In this document: positions 36,281-49,900 of the stretch, piece after piece
Numbering within the stretch: position 1 is the first letter of the stretch
Layout: every line of letters begins with the position of its first letter
NCBI RefSeq assembly: GCF_964340395.1
Contig: NC_135564.1
Coordinates: 16,780,957-16,838,456, forward strand
Direction of reading: 5' to 3'
From: Glandiceps talaboti
Taxonomy: Eukaryota > Hemichordata > Enteropneusta > Spengelidae
DNA length: 57,500 nucleotides
Position numbers and translations under genes: made by a program
Notes under the pieces: generated by a model
The model's input: the letters and a program-made list of their open reading frames with translations, nothing else
Told to the model about the DNA's origin: nothing
Databases searched by the model: none

Positions 36281-37540
36281 TCAATTTAACCTTTTTGAAA
36301 AGATATTACCACGGATAATACAATTCTGTTCATCTCCAAAATATTTCTTCATTCTGCTACAATCTACTTGTGACATAAGGTTGTCATTACTTGTTGTGTG
36401 CTTAGTACTGACAAAAGAACTCTTAGATAACTTATACTTTCCAATGCAGATGGGAAGGAATATTGGGCAACAAAATTTAATGACCATTCTCAGTAGTTAT
36501 ACAATTCCAAAATCTTCACTTACTTCTTCCACTTCTTAATTGGCTGCCTGGTGTTCATCTGCCATCTGTGCTCGTGTCATCTTCCGTGACCTTGAGTTCC
36601 ATCCTGAAAGGAATGAATCAAACAATACAGTATAAACTTATTGATGGAATGAAATAACAGTTATTTAGATTCTAATATTTACTCATAAAGTTGCCACTAC
36701 TCAATTTAACCTTTTTGAAAAGATATTACCACGGATAATACAATTCTGTTCATCTCCAAAATATTTCTTCATTCTGCTACAATCTACTTGTGACATAAGG
36801 TTGTCATTACTTGTTGTGTGCTTAGTACTGACAAAAGAACTCTTAGATAACTTATACTTTCCATTGCAGATGGGAAGGAATATTGGGCAACAAAATTTAA
36901 TGACCATTCTCAGTAGTTATACAATTCCAAAATCTTCACTTACTTCTTCCACTTCTTGATTGGCTGTCTGGTGTTCATCTGCCATCTGTGTTCGTGCCAT
37001 CTTCCGTGACCTTGAGTTCCATCCTGAAAGGAATGAATCAAACAATACAGTATAAACTTATTGATGGAATGAAATAACAGTTATTTAGATTCTAATATTT
37101 ACTCTTAAAGTTGCCACTACTCAATTTAACCTTTTTGAAAAGATATTACCACGGATAATACAATTCTGTTCATCTCCAAAATATTTCTTCATTCTGCTAC
37201 AATCTACTTGTGACATAAGGTTGTCATTACTTGTTGTGTGCTTAGTACTGACAAAAGAACTCTTAGATAACTTATACTTTCCATTGCAGATGGGAAGGAA
37301 TATTGGGCAACAAAATTTAATGACCATTCTCAGTAGTTATACAATTCCAAAATCTTCACTTACTTCTTCCACTTCTTGATTGGCTGTCTGGTGTTCATCT
37401 GCCATCTGTGTTCGTGCCATCTTCCGTGACCTTGAGTTCCATCCTGAAAGGAATGAATCAAACAATACAGTATAAACTTATTGATGGAATGAAATAACAG
37501 TTATTTAGATTCTAATATTTACTCTTAAAGTTGCCACTAC
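36281..37540. repeat. Island of region B-type monomers in region C
   Basis: Three monomers of the KI, KN, KN type carry the same diagnostic changes as region B ('atatttagactct' just before, 'ccaatgcag', 'cttaattgg', 'gtgccatc' twice). They lie about 4.6 kb beyond the end of region B. Private changes include 'tggctgcctgg' and 'gtgctcgtg'. Unlike region B KI monomers, this one keeps 'gaaataacag' (420 bp). Confidence 0.75.
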
Positions 37541-39640
37541 TCAATTTAACCTTTTTGAAAAGATATTACCACGGATAATACAATTCTGTTCATCTCCAAA
37601 ATATTTCTTCATTCTGCTACAATCTACTTGTGACATAAGGGTGTCATTACTTGTTGTGTGCTTAGTACTGACAAAAGAACTCTTAGATAACTTATACTTT
37701 CCATTGCAGATGGGAAGGAATATTGGGCAACAAAATGTAATGACCATTCTCAGTAGTTATACAATTCCAAAATCTTCACTTACTTCTTCCACTTCTTGAT
37801 TGGCTGTCTGGTGTTCATCTGCCATCTATGTTCGTGTCATCTTCCGTGACCTTCAGTTCCATCCTGAAAGGAATGAATCAAACAATACAGCATAAACTTA
37901 TTGATGGAATGAAATAACAGTTATTTAGATTCTAATATTTACTCTTAAAATTGCCACTACTCAATTTAACCTTTTTGAAAAGATATTACCACGGATAATA
38001 CAATTCTGTTCATCTCCAAAATATTTCTTCATTCTGCTACAATCTACTTGTGACATAAGGTTGTCATTACTTGTTGTGTGCTTAGTACTGACAAAAGAAC
38101 TTTTTGATAACTTATACTTTCCATTGCAGATGGGAAGAAATATTGGGCAACAAAAGTTAATCACCATTCTCAGTAATTATACATTTCCAAAATCTTCACT
38201 TACTTCTTCCACTTCTTGATTGGCTGTCTGGTGTTCATCTGCCATCTGTGTTCGTGTCATCTTCCGTGACCTTGAGTTCCATCCTGAAAGGAATGAATCA
38301 AACAATACAGTATAAACTTATTGATGGAATGAAATAACAGTTATTTAGATTCTAATATTTACTCTTAAAGTTGCCACTTCTCAATTTAACCTTTTTGAAA
38401 TGATATTACCACCGATAATACAATTCTGTTCATCTCCAAAATATTTCTTCATTCTGCTACAATCTACTTGTGACATAAGGTTGTCATTACTTGTTGTGTG
38501 CTTAGTACTGACAAAAGAATTTTTTGATAACTTATACTTTCCATTGCAGATGGGACGAAATATTGGGCAACAAAAGTTAATGACCAATCTCAGTAATTAT
38601 ACATTTCCAAAATCTTCACTTACTTCTTCCACTTCTTGATTGGCTGTCTGGTGTTCATCTGCCATCTGTGTTCGTGTCATCTTCCGTGACCTTGAGTTCC
38701 ATCCTGAAAGGAATGAATCAAACAATACAGTATAAACTTATTGATGGAATGAAAATAACAGTTATTTAGATTCTAATATTTACTCTTAAAGTTGCCACTA
38801 CTCAATTTAACCTTTTTGAAAAGATATTACCACGGTAATACAATTCTGTTCATTTCCAAAATATTTCTTCATTCTGCTACAATCTACTTGTGACATAAGG
38901 TTGTCATTACTTGTTGTGTGCTTAGTACTGACAAAAGAAATTTTTGATAGCTTATACTTTCTATTGCAGATGGGACGAAATATTGGGCAACAAAAGTTAA
39001 TGACCATTCTCAGTAACTATACATTTCCAAAATCTTCACTTACTTCTTCCACTTCTTGATTGGCTGTCTGGTGCTCATCTGCCATCTGTGTTCGTGTCAT
39101 CTTCCGTGACCTTGAGTTCCATCCTGAAAGGAATGAATCAAACAATACAGCATAAACTTATTGATGGAATGAAATAACAGTTATTTAGATTCTCATATTT
39201 ACTCGTAAAGTTGCCACTACTCAATTTAACCTTTTTGAAAAGATATTACCACGGATAATACAATTCTGTTCATCTCCAAAATATTTCTTCATTCTGCTAC
39301 AATATACTTGTGACATAAGGTTGTCATTACTTGTTGTGTGCTTAGTACTGACAAAAGAACTTTTTAATGACTTAAACTTTCCATTGCAGATGGGAAGAAA
39401 TATTGGGCAACAAAAGTTAATGACCATTCTCAGTAATTATACATTTCCAAAATCTTCACTTACTTGTTCCACTTCTTGATTGGCTGTCTGGTGTTCATCT
39501 GCCATCTGTGTTCGTGTCATCTTCCGTGACCTTGAGTTCCATCCTGAAAGGAATGAATCAAACAATACAGTATAAACTTATTGATGGAATGAAATAACAG
39601 TTATTTAGATTCTAATATTTACTCAAAAAGTTGCCACTAC
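37541..39640. repeat. Region C block 2, related to block 1
   Basis: A T-type monomer with 'agggtgtc' is followed by monomers at 37,961, 38,381, 38,802 and 39,221. These follow the order of block 1 without the local amplification. Shared rare markers are 'cttaaaattgcc', 'gaaatgat' with 'accaccg', 'gatagctt' and 'aatgacttaaac'. The offset is 4,620 bp at the start and 3,780 bp at the end, because two monomers are extra in block 1. Confidence 0.78.
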
Positions 39641-41319
39641 TCAATTTAACCTTTAGAAAAGATATTACCACGGATAATACAATTCTGTACATCTCCAAAA
39701 TATTTCTTCATTCTGCTACAATCTACTTGTGACATAAGGTTGTCATTACTTGTTGTGTGCTTAGTACTGACAAAAGAAATTTTTGATAACTTATACTTTC
39801 CATTGCAGATGGGACGAAATATTGGGCAACAAAAGTTAATGACCATTCTCAGTAGTTATACAATTCCAAAATCTTCACTTACTTCTTCCACTTCTTGATT
39901 GGCTGTCTGGTGTTCATCTGCCATCTGTGTTCGTGTCATCTTCCGTGACCTTGAGTTCCATCCTGAAAGGAATGAATCAAACAATACAGTATAAACTTAT
40001 TGATGGAATGAAAATAACAGTTATTTAGATTCTAATATTTACTCTTAAAGTTGCCACTACTCAATTTAACCTTTTTGAAAAGATATTACAACGGATAATA
40101 CAATTCTGTTCATCTCCAAAATATTTCTTCATTCTGCTACAATCTACTTGTGACATAAGGTTGTCATTACTTGTTGTGTGCTTAGTACTGACAAAAGAAA
40201 TTTTTGATAACTTATACTTTCCATTGCAGATGGGAAGAAATATTGGGCAACAAAAGTTAATGACCATTCTCAGTAATTATACATTTCCAAAATCTTCACT
40301 TACTTCTTCCACTTCTTGATTGGCTGTCTGGTGTTCATCTGCCATCTGTGTTCGTGTCATCTTCCGTGACCTTGAGTTCCATCCTGAAAGGAATGAATCA
40401 AACAATACAGTATAAACTTATTGATGGAATGAAATAACAGTTATTTAGATTCTAATATTTACTCAAAAATTTGCCACTACTCAATTTAACCTTTAGAAAA
40501 GATATTACCACGGATAATACAATTCTGTTCATCTCCAAAATATTTCTTCATTCTGCTACAATCTACTTGTGACATAAGGTTGTCATTACTTGTTGTGTGC
40601 TTAGTACTGACAAAAGAACTTTTTGATAACTTATACTTTCCATTGCAGATGGGAAGAAATATTGGGCAACAAAAGTTAATGACCATTCTCAGTAATTATA
40701 CATTTCCAAAATCTTCACTTACTTCTTGCACTTCTTGATTGGCTGTCTGGTGTTCATCTGCCATCTGTGTTCGTGTCATCTTCTGTGACCTTGAGTTCCA
40801 TCCTGAAAGGAATGAATCAAACAATACAGTATAAACTTATTGATGGAATGAAATAACAGTTATTTAGATTCTAATATTTACTCAAAAAGTTGCCACTACT
40901 CAATTTAACCTTTAGAAAAGATATTACCACGGATAATACAATTCTGTTCATCTCCAAAATATTTCTTCATTCTGCTACAATCTACTTGTGACATAAGGTT
41001 GTCATTACTTGTTGTGTGCTTAGTACTGACAAAAGAACTCTTAGATAACTTATACTTTCCATTGCAGATGGGAAGGAATATTGGGCAACAAAATGTAATG
41101 ACCATTCTCAGTAGTTATACAATTCCAAAATCTTCACTTACTTCTTCCACTTCTTGATTGGCTGTCTGGTGTTCATCTGCCATCTGTGTTCGTGTCATCT
41201 TCCGTGACCTTGAGTTCCATCCTGAAAGGAATGAATCAAACAATACAGTATAAACTTGTTGATGGAATGAAAATAACAGTTATTTAGATTCTAATATTTA
41301 CTCTTAAAGTTGCCACTAC
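39641..41319. repeat. Region C monomers with 'actcaaaaa' and 'cctttag'
   Basis: Four monomers start at 39,641, 40,061, 40,481 and 40,900. Three of them begin after 'actcaaaaa' and have 'cctttagaaaag', a pairing not seen elsewhere in the window. The one at 40,061 has 'attacaacgg'. Confidence 0.72.
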
Positions 41320-41713
41320 TCAATTTAACCTTTTTGAAATGATATTACCACCGATAATACTTCATTCTGCTACAATCTACTTGTGACATAAGGTTGTCAT
41401 TACTTGTTGTGTGCTTAGTACTGACAAAAGAACTCTTAGATAACGTATACTTTCCATTGCAGATGGGAAGGAATATTGGGCAACAAAATATAATGACCAT
41501 TCTCAGTAGTTATACAATTCCAATATCTTCACTTACTTCTTCCACTTCTTGATTGGCTGTCTGGTGTTCATCTGCCATCTGTGTTCGTGTCATCTTCCGT
41601 GACCTTGAGTTCCATCCTGAAAGGAATGAATCAAACAATACAGTATAAACTTATTGATGGAATAAAATAACAGTTATTTAGATTCTAATATTTACTCTTA
41701 AAGTTGCCACTAC
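41320..41713. repeat. Shortened monomer with a 26-bp deletion
   Basis: 'ccgataatac' is followed directly by 'ttcattctgc' at 41,360/41,361. The usual 26 bases between them, starting 'aattctgttc', are missing, so this monomer is 394 bp. The minus ORF is lost and the exon-like segment is intact. Confidence 0.88.
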
Positions 41714-43394
41714 TCAATTTAACCTTTTTGAAAAGATATTACCACGGATAATACAATTCTGTTCATCTCCAAAATATTTCTTCATTCTGCTACAATCTAC
41801 TTGTGACATAAGGTTGTCATTACTTGTTGTGTGCTTAGTACTGACAAAAGAACTTTTTGATAACTTATACTTTCCATTACAGATGGGACGAAATATTGGG
41901 CAACAAAAGTTAATGACCATTCTCAGTAATTATACATTTCCAAAATCTTCACTTACTTCTTCCACTTCTTGATTGGCTGTCTGGTGTTCATCTGCCATCT
42001 GTGTTCGTGTCATCTTCCGTGACCTTGAGTTCCATCCTGAAAGGAATGAATCAAACAATACAGTATAAACTTATTGATGGAATGAAAATAACAGTTATTT
42101 AGATTCTAATATTTACTCTTAAAGTTGCCACTACTCAATTTAACCTTTTTGAAAAGATATTACCACGGTAATACAATTCTGTTCATTTCCAAAATATTTC
42201 TTCATTCTGCTACAATATACTTGTGACATAAGGTTGTCATTACTTGTTGTGTGCTTAGTACTGACAAAAGAACTTTTTGATAACTTATACTTTCCATTGC
42301 AGATGGGACGAAATATTGGGCAACAAAAGTTAATGACCATTCTCAGTAATTATACATTTCCAAAATCTTCACTTACTTCTTCCACTTCTTGATTGGCTGT
42401 CTGGTGTTCATCTGCCATCTGTGTTCGTGTCATCTTCCGTGACCTTGAGTTCCATCCTGAAAGGAATGAATCAAACAATACAGTATAGACTTATTGATGG
42501 AATGAAATAACAGTTATTTAGATTCTAATATTTACTCATAAAGTTGCCACTACTCAATTTAACCTTTTTGAAAAGATATTACAACGGATAATACAATTCT
42601 GTTCATCTCCAAAATATTTCTTCATTCTGCTACAATCTACTTGTGACATAAGGTTGTCATTACTTGTTGTGTGCTTAGTACTGACAAAAGAACTCTTAGA
42701 TAACTTATACTTTCCATTGCAGATGGGACGAAATATTGGGCAACAAAAGTTAAAGATCATTCTCAGTAATTATACATTTCCAAAATCTTCACTTACTTCT
42801 TCCACTTCTTGATTGGCTGTCTGGTGTTCATCTGCCATCTGTGTTCGTGCCATCTTCCGTGACCTTGAGTTCCATCCTGAAAGGAATGAATCAAACAATA
42901 CAGCATAAACTTATTGATGGAATGAAATAACAGTTATTTAGATTCTAATATTTACTCATAAAGTTGCCACTACTCAATTTAACCTTTTTGAAAAGATATT
43001 ACCACGGATAATACAATTCTGTTCATCTCCAAAATATTTCTTCATTCTCCTACAATCTACTTGTGACATAAGGTTGTCATTACTTGTTGTGTGCTTAGTA
43101 CTGACAAAAGAACTTTTTGATAACTTATACTTTCCATTGCAGATGGTACGAAATATTGGGCAACAAAAGTTAAAGATCATTCTCAGTAATTATACATTTC
43201 CAAAATCTTCACTTACTTCTTCCACTTCTTGATTGGCTGTCTGGTGTTCATCTGCCATCTGTGTTCGTGTCATCTTCCGTGACCTTGAGTTCCATCCTGA
43301 AAGGAATGAATCAAACAATACAGTATAAACTTATTGATGGAATGAAAATAACAGTTATTTAGATTCTAATATTTACTCTTAAAGTTGCCACTAC
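41714..43394. repeat. Region C to D transition monomers
   Basis: Monomers start at 41,714, 42,135, 42,554 and 42,974. The last two share 'gttaaagatcatt' in place of 'gttaatgaccatt', a change seen nowhere else in the window. They differ in 'gatggtacg' and 'attctcctac', both private to the last. Confidence 0.72.
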
Positions 43395-46300
43395 TCAATT
43401 TAAACTTTTTGAAAAGATATTACCACGGATAATACAATTCTGTTCATCTCAAAAATATTTCTTCATTCTGCTACAATCTACTTGTGACATAAGGTTGTCA
43501 TTACTTGTTGTGTGCTTAGTACTGACAAAAGAACTTTTTGATAACTTATACTTTCCATTGCAGATGGGAAGAAATATTGGGCAACAAAAGTTAATCACCA
43601 TTCTCAGTAATTATACATTTCCAAAATCTTCACTTACTTCTTCCACTTCTTGATTGGCTGTCTGGTGTTCATCTGCCATCTGTGTTCGTGTCATCTTCCG
43701 TGACCTTGAGTTCCATCCTGAAAGGAATGAATCAAACAATACAGTATAAACTTATTGATGGAATGAAATAACAGTTATTTAAATTCTAATATTTACTCTT
43801 AAAGTTGCCACTACTCAATTTAACCTTTTTGAAAAGATATTACCACGGATAATACAATTCTGTTCATCTCCAAAATATTTCTTCATTCTGCTACAATCTA
43901 CTTGTGACATAAGGTTGTCATTACTTGTTGTGTGCTTAATACTGACAAAAGAACTTTTTGATAACTTATACTTTCCATTGCAGATGGGAAGAAATATTGG
44001 GCAACAAAAGTTAATCACCATTCTCAGTAATTATACATTTCCAAAATCTTCACTTACTTCTTCCACTTCTTGATTGGCTGTCTGGTGTTCATCTGCCATC
44101 TGTGTTCGTGTCATCTTCCGTGACCTTGAGTTCCATCCTGAAAGGAATGAATCAAACAATACAGTATAAACTTATTGATGGAATGAAATAACAGTTATTT
44201 AGATTCTAATATTTACTCTTAAAGTTGCCACTTCTCAATTTAACCTTTTTGAAATGATATTACCACCGATAATACAATTCTGTTCATCTCCAAAATATTT
44301 CTTCATTCTGCTACAATCTACTTGTGACATAAGGTTGTCATTACTTGTTGTGTGCTTAGTACTGACAAAAGAACTTTTTGATAACTTATACTTTCCATTG
44401 CAGATGGGAAGAAATATTGGGCAACAAAAGTTAATCACCATTCTCAGTAATTATACATTTCCAAAATCTTCACTTACTTCTTCCACTTCTTGATTGGCTG
44501 TCTGGTGTTCATCTGCCATCTGTGTTCGTGTCATCTTCCGTGACCTTGATTTCCATCCTGAAAGGAATGGATCAAACAATACAGCATAAACTTATTGATG
44601 GAATGAAATAAGAGTTATTTAGATTCTAATATTTACTCTTAAAGTTGCCACTACTCAATTTAAACTTTTTGAAAAGATATTACCACGGATAATACAATTC
44701 TGTTCATCTCAAAAATATTTCTTCATTCTGCTACAATCTACTTGTGACATAAGGTTGTCATTACTTGTTGTGTGCTTAGTACTGACAAAAGAACTTTTTG
44801 ATAACTTATACTTTCCATTGCAGATGGGAAGAAATATTGGGCAACAAAAGTTAATGACCATTCTCAGTAATTATACATTTCCAAAATCTTCACTTACTTC
44901 TTCCACTTCTTGATTGGCTGTCTGGTGTTCATCTGCCATCTGTGTTCGTGTCATCTTCCGTGACCTTGAGTTCCATCCTGAAAGGAATGAATCAAACAAT
45001 ACAGTATAAACTTATTGATGGAATGAAATAACAGTTATTTAGATTCTAATATTTACTCTTAAAGTTGCCACTTCTCAATTTAACCTTTTTGAAATGATAT
45101 TACCACCGATAATACAATTCTGTTCATCTCCAAAATATTTCTTCATTCTGCTACAATCTACTTGTGACATAAGGTTGTCATTACTTGTTGTGTGCTTAGT
45201 ACTGACAAAAGAACTTTTTGATAACTTATACTTTCCATTGCAGATGGGAAGAAATATTGGGCAACAAAAGTTAATCACCATTCTCAGTAATTATACATTT
45301 CCAAAATCTTCACTTACTTCTTCCACTTCTTGATTGGCTGTCTGGTGTTCATCTGCCATCTGTGTTCGTGTCATCTTCCGTGACCTTGATTTCCATCCTG
45401 AAAGGAATGAATCAAACAATACAGCATAAACTTATTGATGGAATGAAATAAGAGTTATTTAGATTCTAATATTTACTCTTAAAGTTGCCACTACTCAATT
45501 TAAACTTTTTGAAAAGATATTACCACGGATAATACAATTCTGTTCATCTCAAAAATATTTCTTCATTCTGCTACAATCTACTTGTGACATAAGGTTGTCA
45601 TTACTTGTTGTGTGCTTAGTACTGACAAAAGAACTTTTAGATAACTTATACTTTCCATTGCAGAAGGGAAGAAATATTGGGCAACAAAAGTTAATCACCA
45701 TTCTCAGTAATTATACATTTCCAAAATCTTCACTTACTTCTCCCACTTCTTGATTGGCTGTCTGGTGTTCATCTGCCTTCTGTGTTCGTGTCATCTTCCG
45801 TGACCTTGAGTTCCATCCTGAAAGGAATGAATCAAACAATACAGTATAAACGTATTGATGGAATGAAATAACAGTTATTTAGATTCTAATATTTACTCTT
45901 AAAGTTGTCACTACTCAATTTAACCTTTTTGAAAAGATATTACCACGGATAATACAATTCTGTTCATCTCCAAAATGTTTCTTCGTTCTCCTACATTCTA
46001 ATTGTGACATAAGGTTGTCATTACTTGTTGTGTGCTTAGTACTGACAAAAGGACTTTTTGATAACTTATACTTTCCATTGCAGATGGGAAGAAATATTGG
46101 GCAACAAAAGTTAATCACCATTCTCAGTAATTATACATTTCCAAAATCTTCACTTACTTCTTCCACTTCTCGATTGGCTGTCTGGTGTTCATCTGCCATC
46201 TGTGTTCGTGTCATCTTCCGTGACCTTGAGTTCCATCCTGAAAGGAATGAATCAAACAATACAGTATAAACTTATTGATGGAATGAAATAACAGTTATTT

Positions 46301-46925
46301 AGATTCTAATATTTACTCTTAAAGTTGCCACTTCTCAATTTAACCTTTTTGAAATGATATTACCACCGATAATACAATTCTGTTCATCTCCAAAATATTT
46401 CTTCATTCTGCTACAATCTACTTGTGACATAAGGTTGTCATTACTTGTTGTGTGCTTAGTACTGACAAAAGAACTTTTTGATAACTTATACTTTCCATTG
46501 CAGATGGGAAGAAATATTGGGCAACAAAAGATAATCACCATTCTCAGTAATTATACATTTCCAAAATCTTCACTTACTTCTTCCACTTCTTGATTGGCTG
46601 TCTGGTGTTCATCTGCCATCTGTGTTCGTGTCATCTTCCGTGACCTTGATTTCCATCCTGAAAGGAATGAATCAAACAATACAGCATAAACTTATTGATG
46701 GAATGAAATAAGAGTTATTTAGATTCTAATATTTACTCTTAAAGTTGCCACTACTCAATTTAAACTTTTTGAAAAGATATTACCACGGATAATACAATTC
46801 TGTTCATCTCCAAAATATTTCTTCATTCTGCTACAATCTACTTGTGACATAAGGTTGTCATTACTTGTTGTGTGCTTAGTACTGACAAAAGAACTTTTAG
46901 ATAACTTATACTTTCCATTGCAGAA
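43395..46925. repeat. Region D first part, with an 840-bp dimer
   Basis: The monomers at 44,235 ('accaccg', 'gaaatgat') and 44,655 ('tttaaactttttg', 'tctcaaaaat') are repeated as a pair at 45,075 and 45,495. They share 'cttgatttcc', 'gcataaac' and 'gaaataagag'. Copies with 'aatgtttcttcg' (45,915) and 'cagaaggg' (45,495 and 46,755) break the regular alternation. Confidence 0.78.
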
Positions 46926-49900
46926 GGGAAGAAATATTGGGCAACAAAAGTTAATGACCATTCTCAGTAATTATACATTTCCAAAATCTTCACTTACTTC
47001 TTCCACTTCTTGATTGGCTGTCTGGTGTTCATCTGCCATCTGTGTTCGTGTCATCTTCAGTGACCTTGAGTTCCATCCTGAAAGGAATGAATCAAGCAAT
47101 ACAGTTTAAACTTATTGATGGAATAAAATAAGTTATTTAGATTCTAAATTTACATCTTAAAGTTGCCACTACTCAATTTAACCTTTTTAAAAAGATATTA
47201 AAACGGATAATACAATTCTGTTCATCTCCAAAATGTTTCTTCGTTCTGCTACAATCTACTTGTGACATAAGGTTGTCATTACTTGTTGTGTGCTTAGTAC
47301 TGACAAAAGAACTTTTTGATAACTTATACTTTCCATTGCAGATGGGAAGAAATATTGGGTAACAAAAGTTAATCACCATTCTCAGTAATTATACATTTCC
47401 AAAATCTTCACTTACTTCTTCCACTTCTTGATTGGCTGTCTGGTGTTCATCTGCCATCTGTGTTCGTGTCATCTTCCGTGACCTTGAGTTCCATCCTGAA
47501 AGGAATGAATCAAACAATACAGTATAAACTTATTGATGGAATGAAATAACAGTTATTTAGATTCTAATATTTACTCTTAAAGTTGCCACTTCTCAATTTA
47601 ACCTTTTTGAAATGATATTACCACCGATAATACAATTCTGTTCATCTCCAAAATATTTCTTCATTCTGCTACAATCTACTTGTGACATAAGGTTGTCATT
47701 ACTTGTTGTGTGCTTAGTACTGACAAAAGAACTTTTTGATAACTTATACTTTCCATTGCAGATGGGAAGAAATATTGGGCAACAAAAGTTAATCACCATT
47801 CTCAGTAATTATACATTTCCAAAATCTTCACTTACTTCTTCCACTTCTCGATTGGCTGTCTGGTGTTCATCTGCCATCTGTGTTCGTGTCATCTTCCGTG
47901 ACCTTGAGTTCCATCCTGAAAGGAATGAATCAAACAATACAGTATAAACTTATTGATGGAATGAAATAACAGTTATTTAGATTCTAATATTTACTCTTAA
48001 AGTTGCCACTTCTCAATTTAACCTTTTTGAAATGATATTACCACCGATAATACAATTCTGTTCATCTCCAAAATATTTCTTCATTCTGCTACAATCTATT
48101 TGTGACATAAGGTTGTCATTACTTGTTGTGTGCTTAGTATTGACAAAAGAACTTTTTGATAACTTATACTTTCCATTGCAGATGGGAAGAAATATTGGGC
48201 AACAAAATTTAATGACCATTCTCAGTAATTATACAATTCCAAAATCTTCACTTACTTCTTCAACTTCTTGATTGGCTGTCTGGTGTTCATCTGCCATCTG
48301 TGTTCGTGTCATCTTCCGTGACCTTGAGTTCCATCCTGAAAGGAATGAATCAAACAATACAGTATAAACTTATTGATGGAATGAAAATAACAGTTATGTA
48401 GATTCTAATATTTACTCTTAAAGTTGCCACTACTCAATTTAACCTTTTTGAAAAGATATTACCACGGTAATACAATTCTGTTCATTTCCAAAATATTTCT
48501 TCATTCTGCTACAATCTACTTGTGACATAAGGTTGTCATTACTTGTTGTGTGCTTAGTACTGACAAAATAAATTTTTGATAACTTATACTTTCCATTACA
48601 GATGGGAAGAAATATTGGGCAACAAAAGTTAATGACCATTCTCAGTAATTATACATTTCCAAAATCTTCACTTACTTCTTCCACTTCTTGATTGGCTGTC
48701 TGGTGTTCATCTGCCATCTGTGTTCGTGTCATCTTCCGTGACCTTGAGTTCCATCCTGAAAGGAATGAATCAAACAATACAGTATAAACTTATTGATGGA
48801 ATGAAATAACAGTTATTTAGATTCTAATATTTACTCTTAAAGTTGCCACTTCTCAATTTAACCTTTTTGAAATGATATTACCACCGATAATACAATTCTG
48901 TTCATCTCCAAAATATTTCTTCATTCTGCTACAATCTACTTGTGACATAAGGTTGTCATTACTTGTTGTGTGCTTAGTACTGACAAAAGAACTTTTTGAT
49001 AACTTATACTTTCCATTGCAGATGGGAAGAAATATTGGGCAACAAAAGTTAATCACCATTCTCAGTAATTATACATTTCCAAAATCTTCACTTACTTCTT
49101 CCACTTCTTGATTGGCTGTCTGGTGTTCATCTGCCATCTGTGTTCGTGTCATCTTCCGTGACCTTGAGTTCCATCCTGAAAGGAATGAATCAAACAATAC
49201 AGTATAAACTTATTGATGGAATGAAATAACAGTTATTTAGATTCTAATATTTACTCTTAAAGTTGCCACTACTCAATTTAACCTTTTTGAAAAGATATTA
49301 CCACGGCAATACAATTCTGTTCATTTCAAAAATATTTCTTCATTCTGCTACAATCTACTTGTGACATAAGGTTGTCATTACTTGTTGTGTGCTTAGTACT
49401 GACAAAAGAACTTTTTGATAACTTATACTTTCCATTGCAGATGGGAAGAAATATTGGGCAACAAAAGTTAATCACCATTCTCAGTAATTATACATTTCCA
49501 AAATCTTCACTTACTTCTTCCACTTCTCGATTGGCTGTCTGGTGTTCATCTGCCATCTGTGTTCGTGTCATCTTCCGTGACCTTGAGTTCCATCCTGAAA
49601 GGAATGAATCAAACAATACAGTATAAACTTATTGATGGAATGAAATAACAGTTATTTAGATTCTAATATTTACTCTTAAAGTTGCCACTTCTCAATTTAA
49701 CCTTTTTGAAATGATATTACCACCGATAATACAATTCTGTTCATCTCCAAAATATTTCTTCATTCTGCTACAATCTACTTGTGACATAAGGTTGTCATTA
49801 CTTGTTGTGTGCTTAGTATTGACAAAAGAACTTTTTGATAACTTATACTTTCCATTGCAGATGGGAAGAAATATTGGGCAACAAAAGTTAATCACCATTC

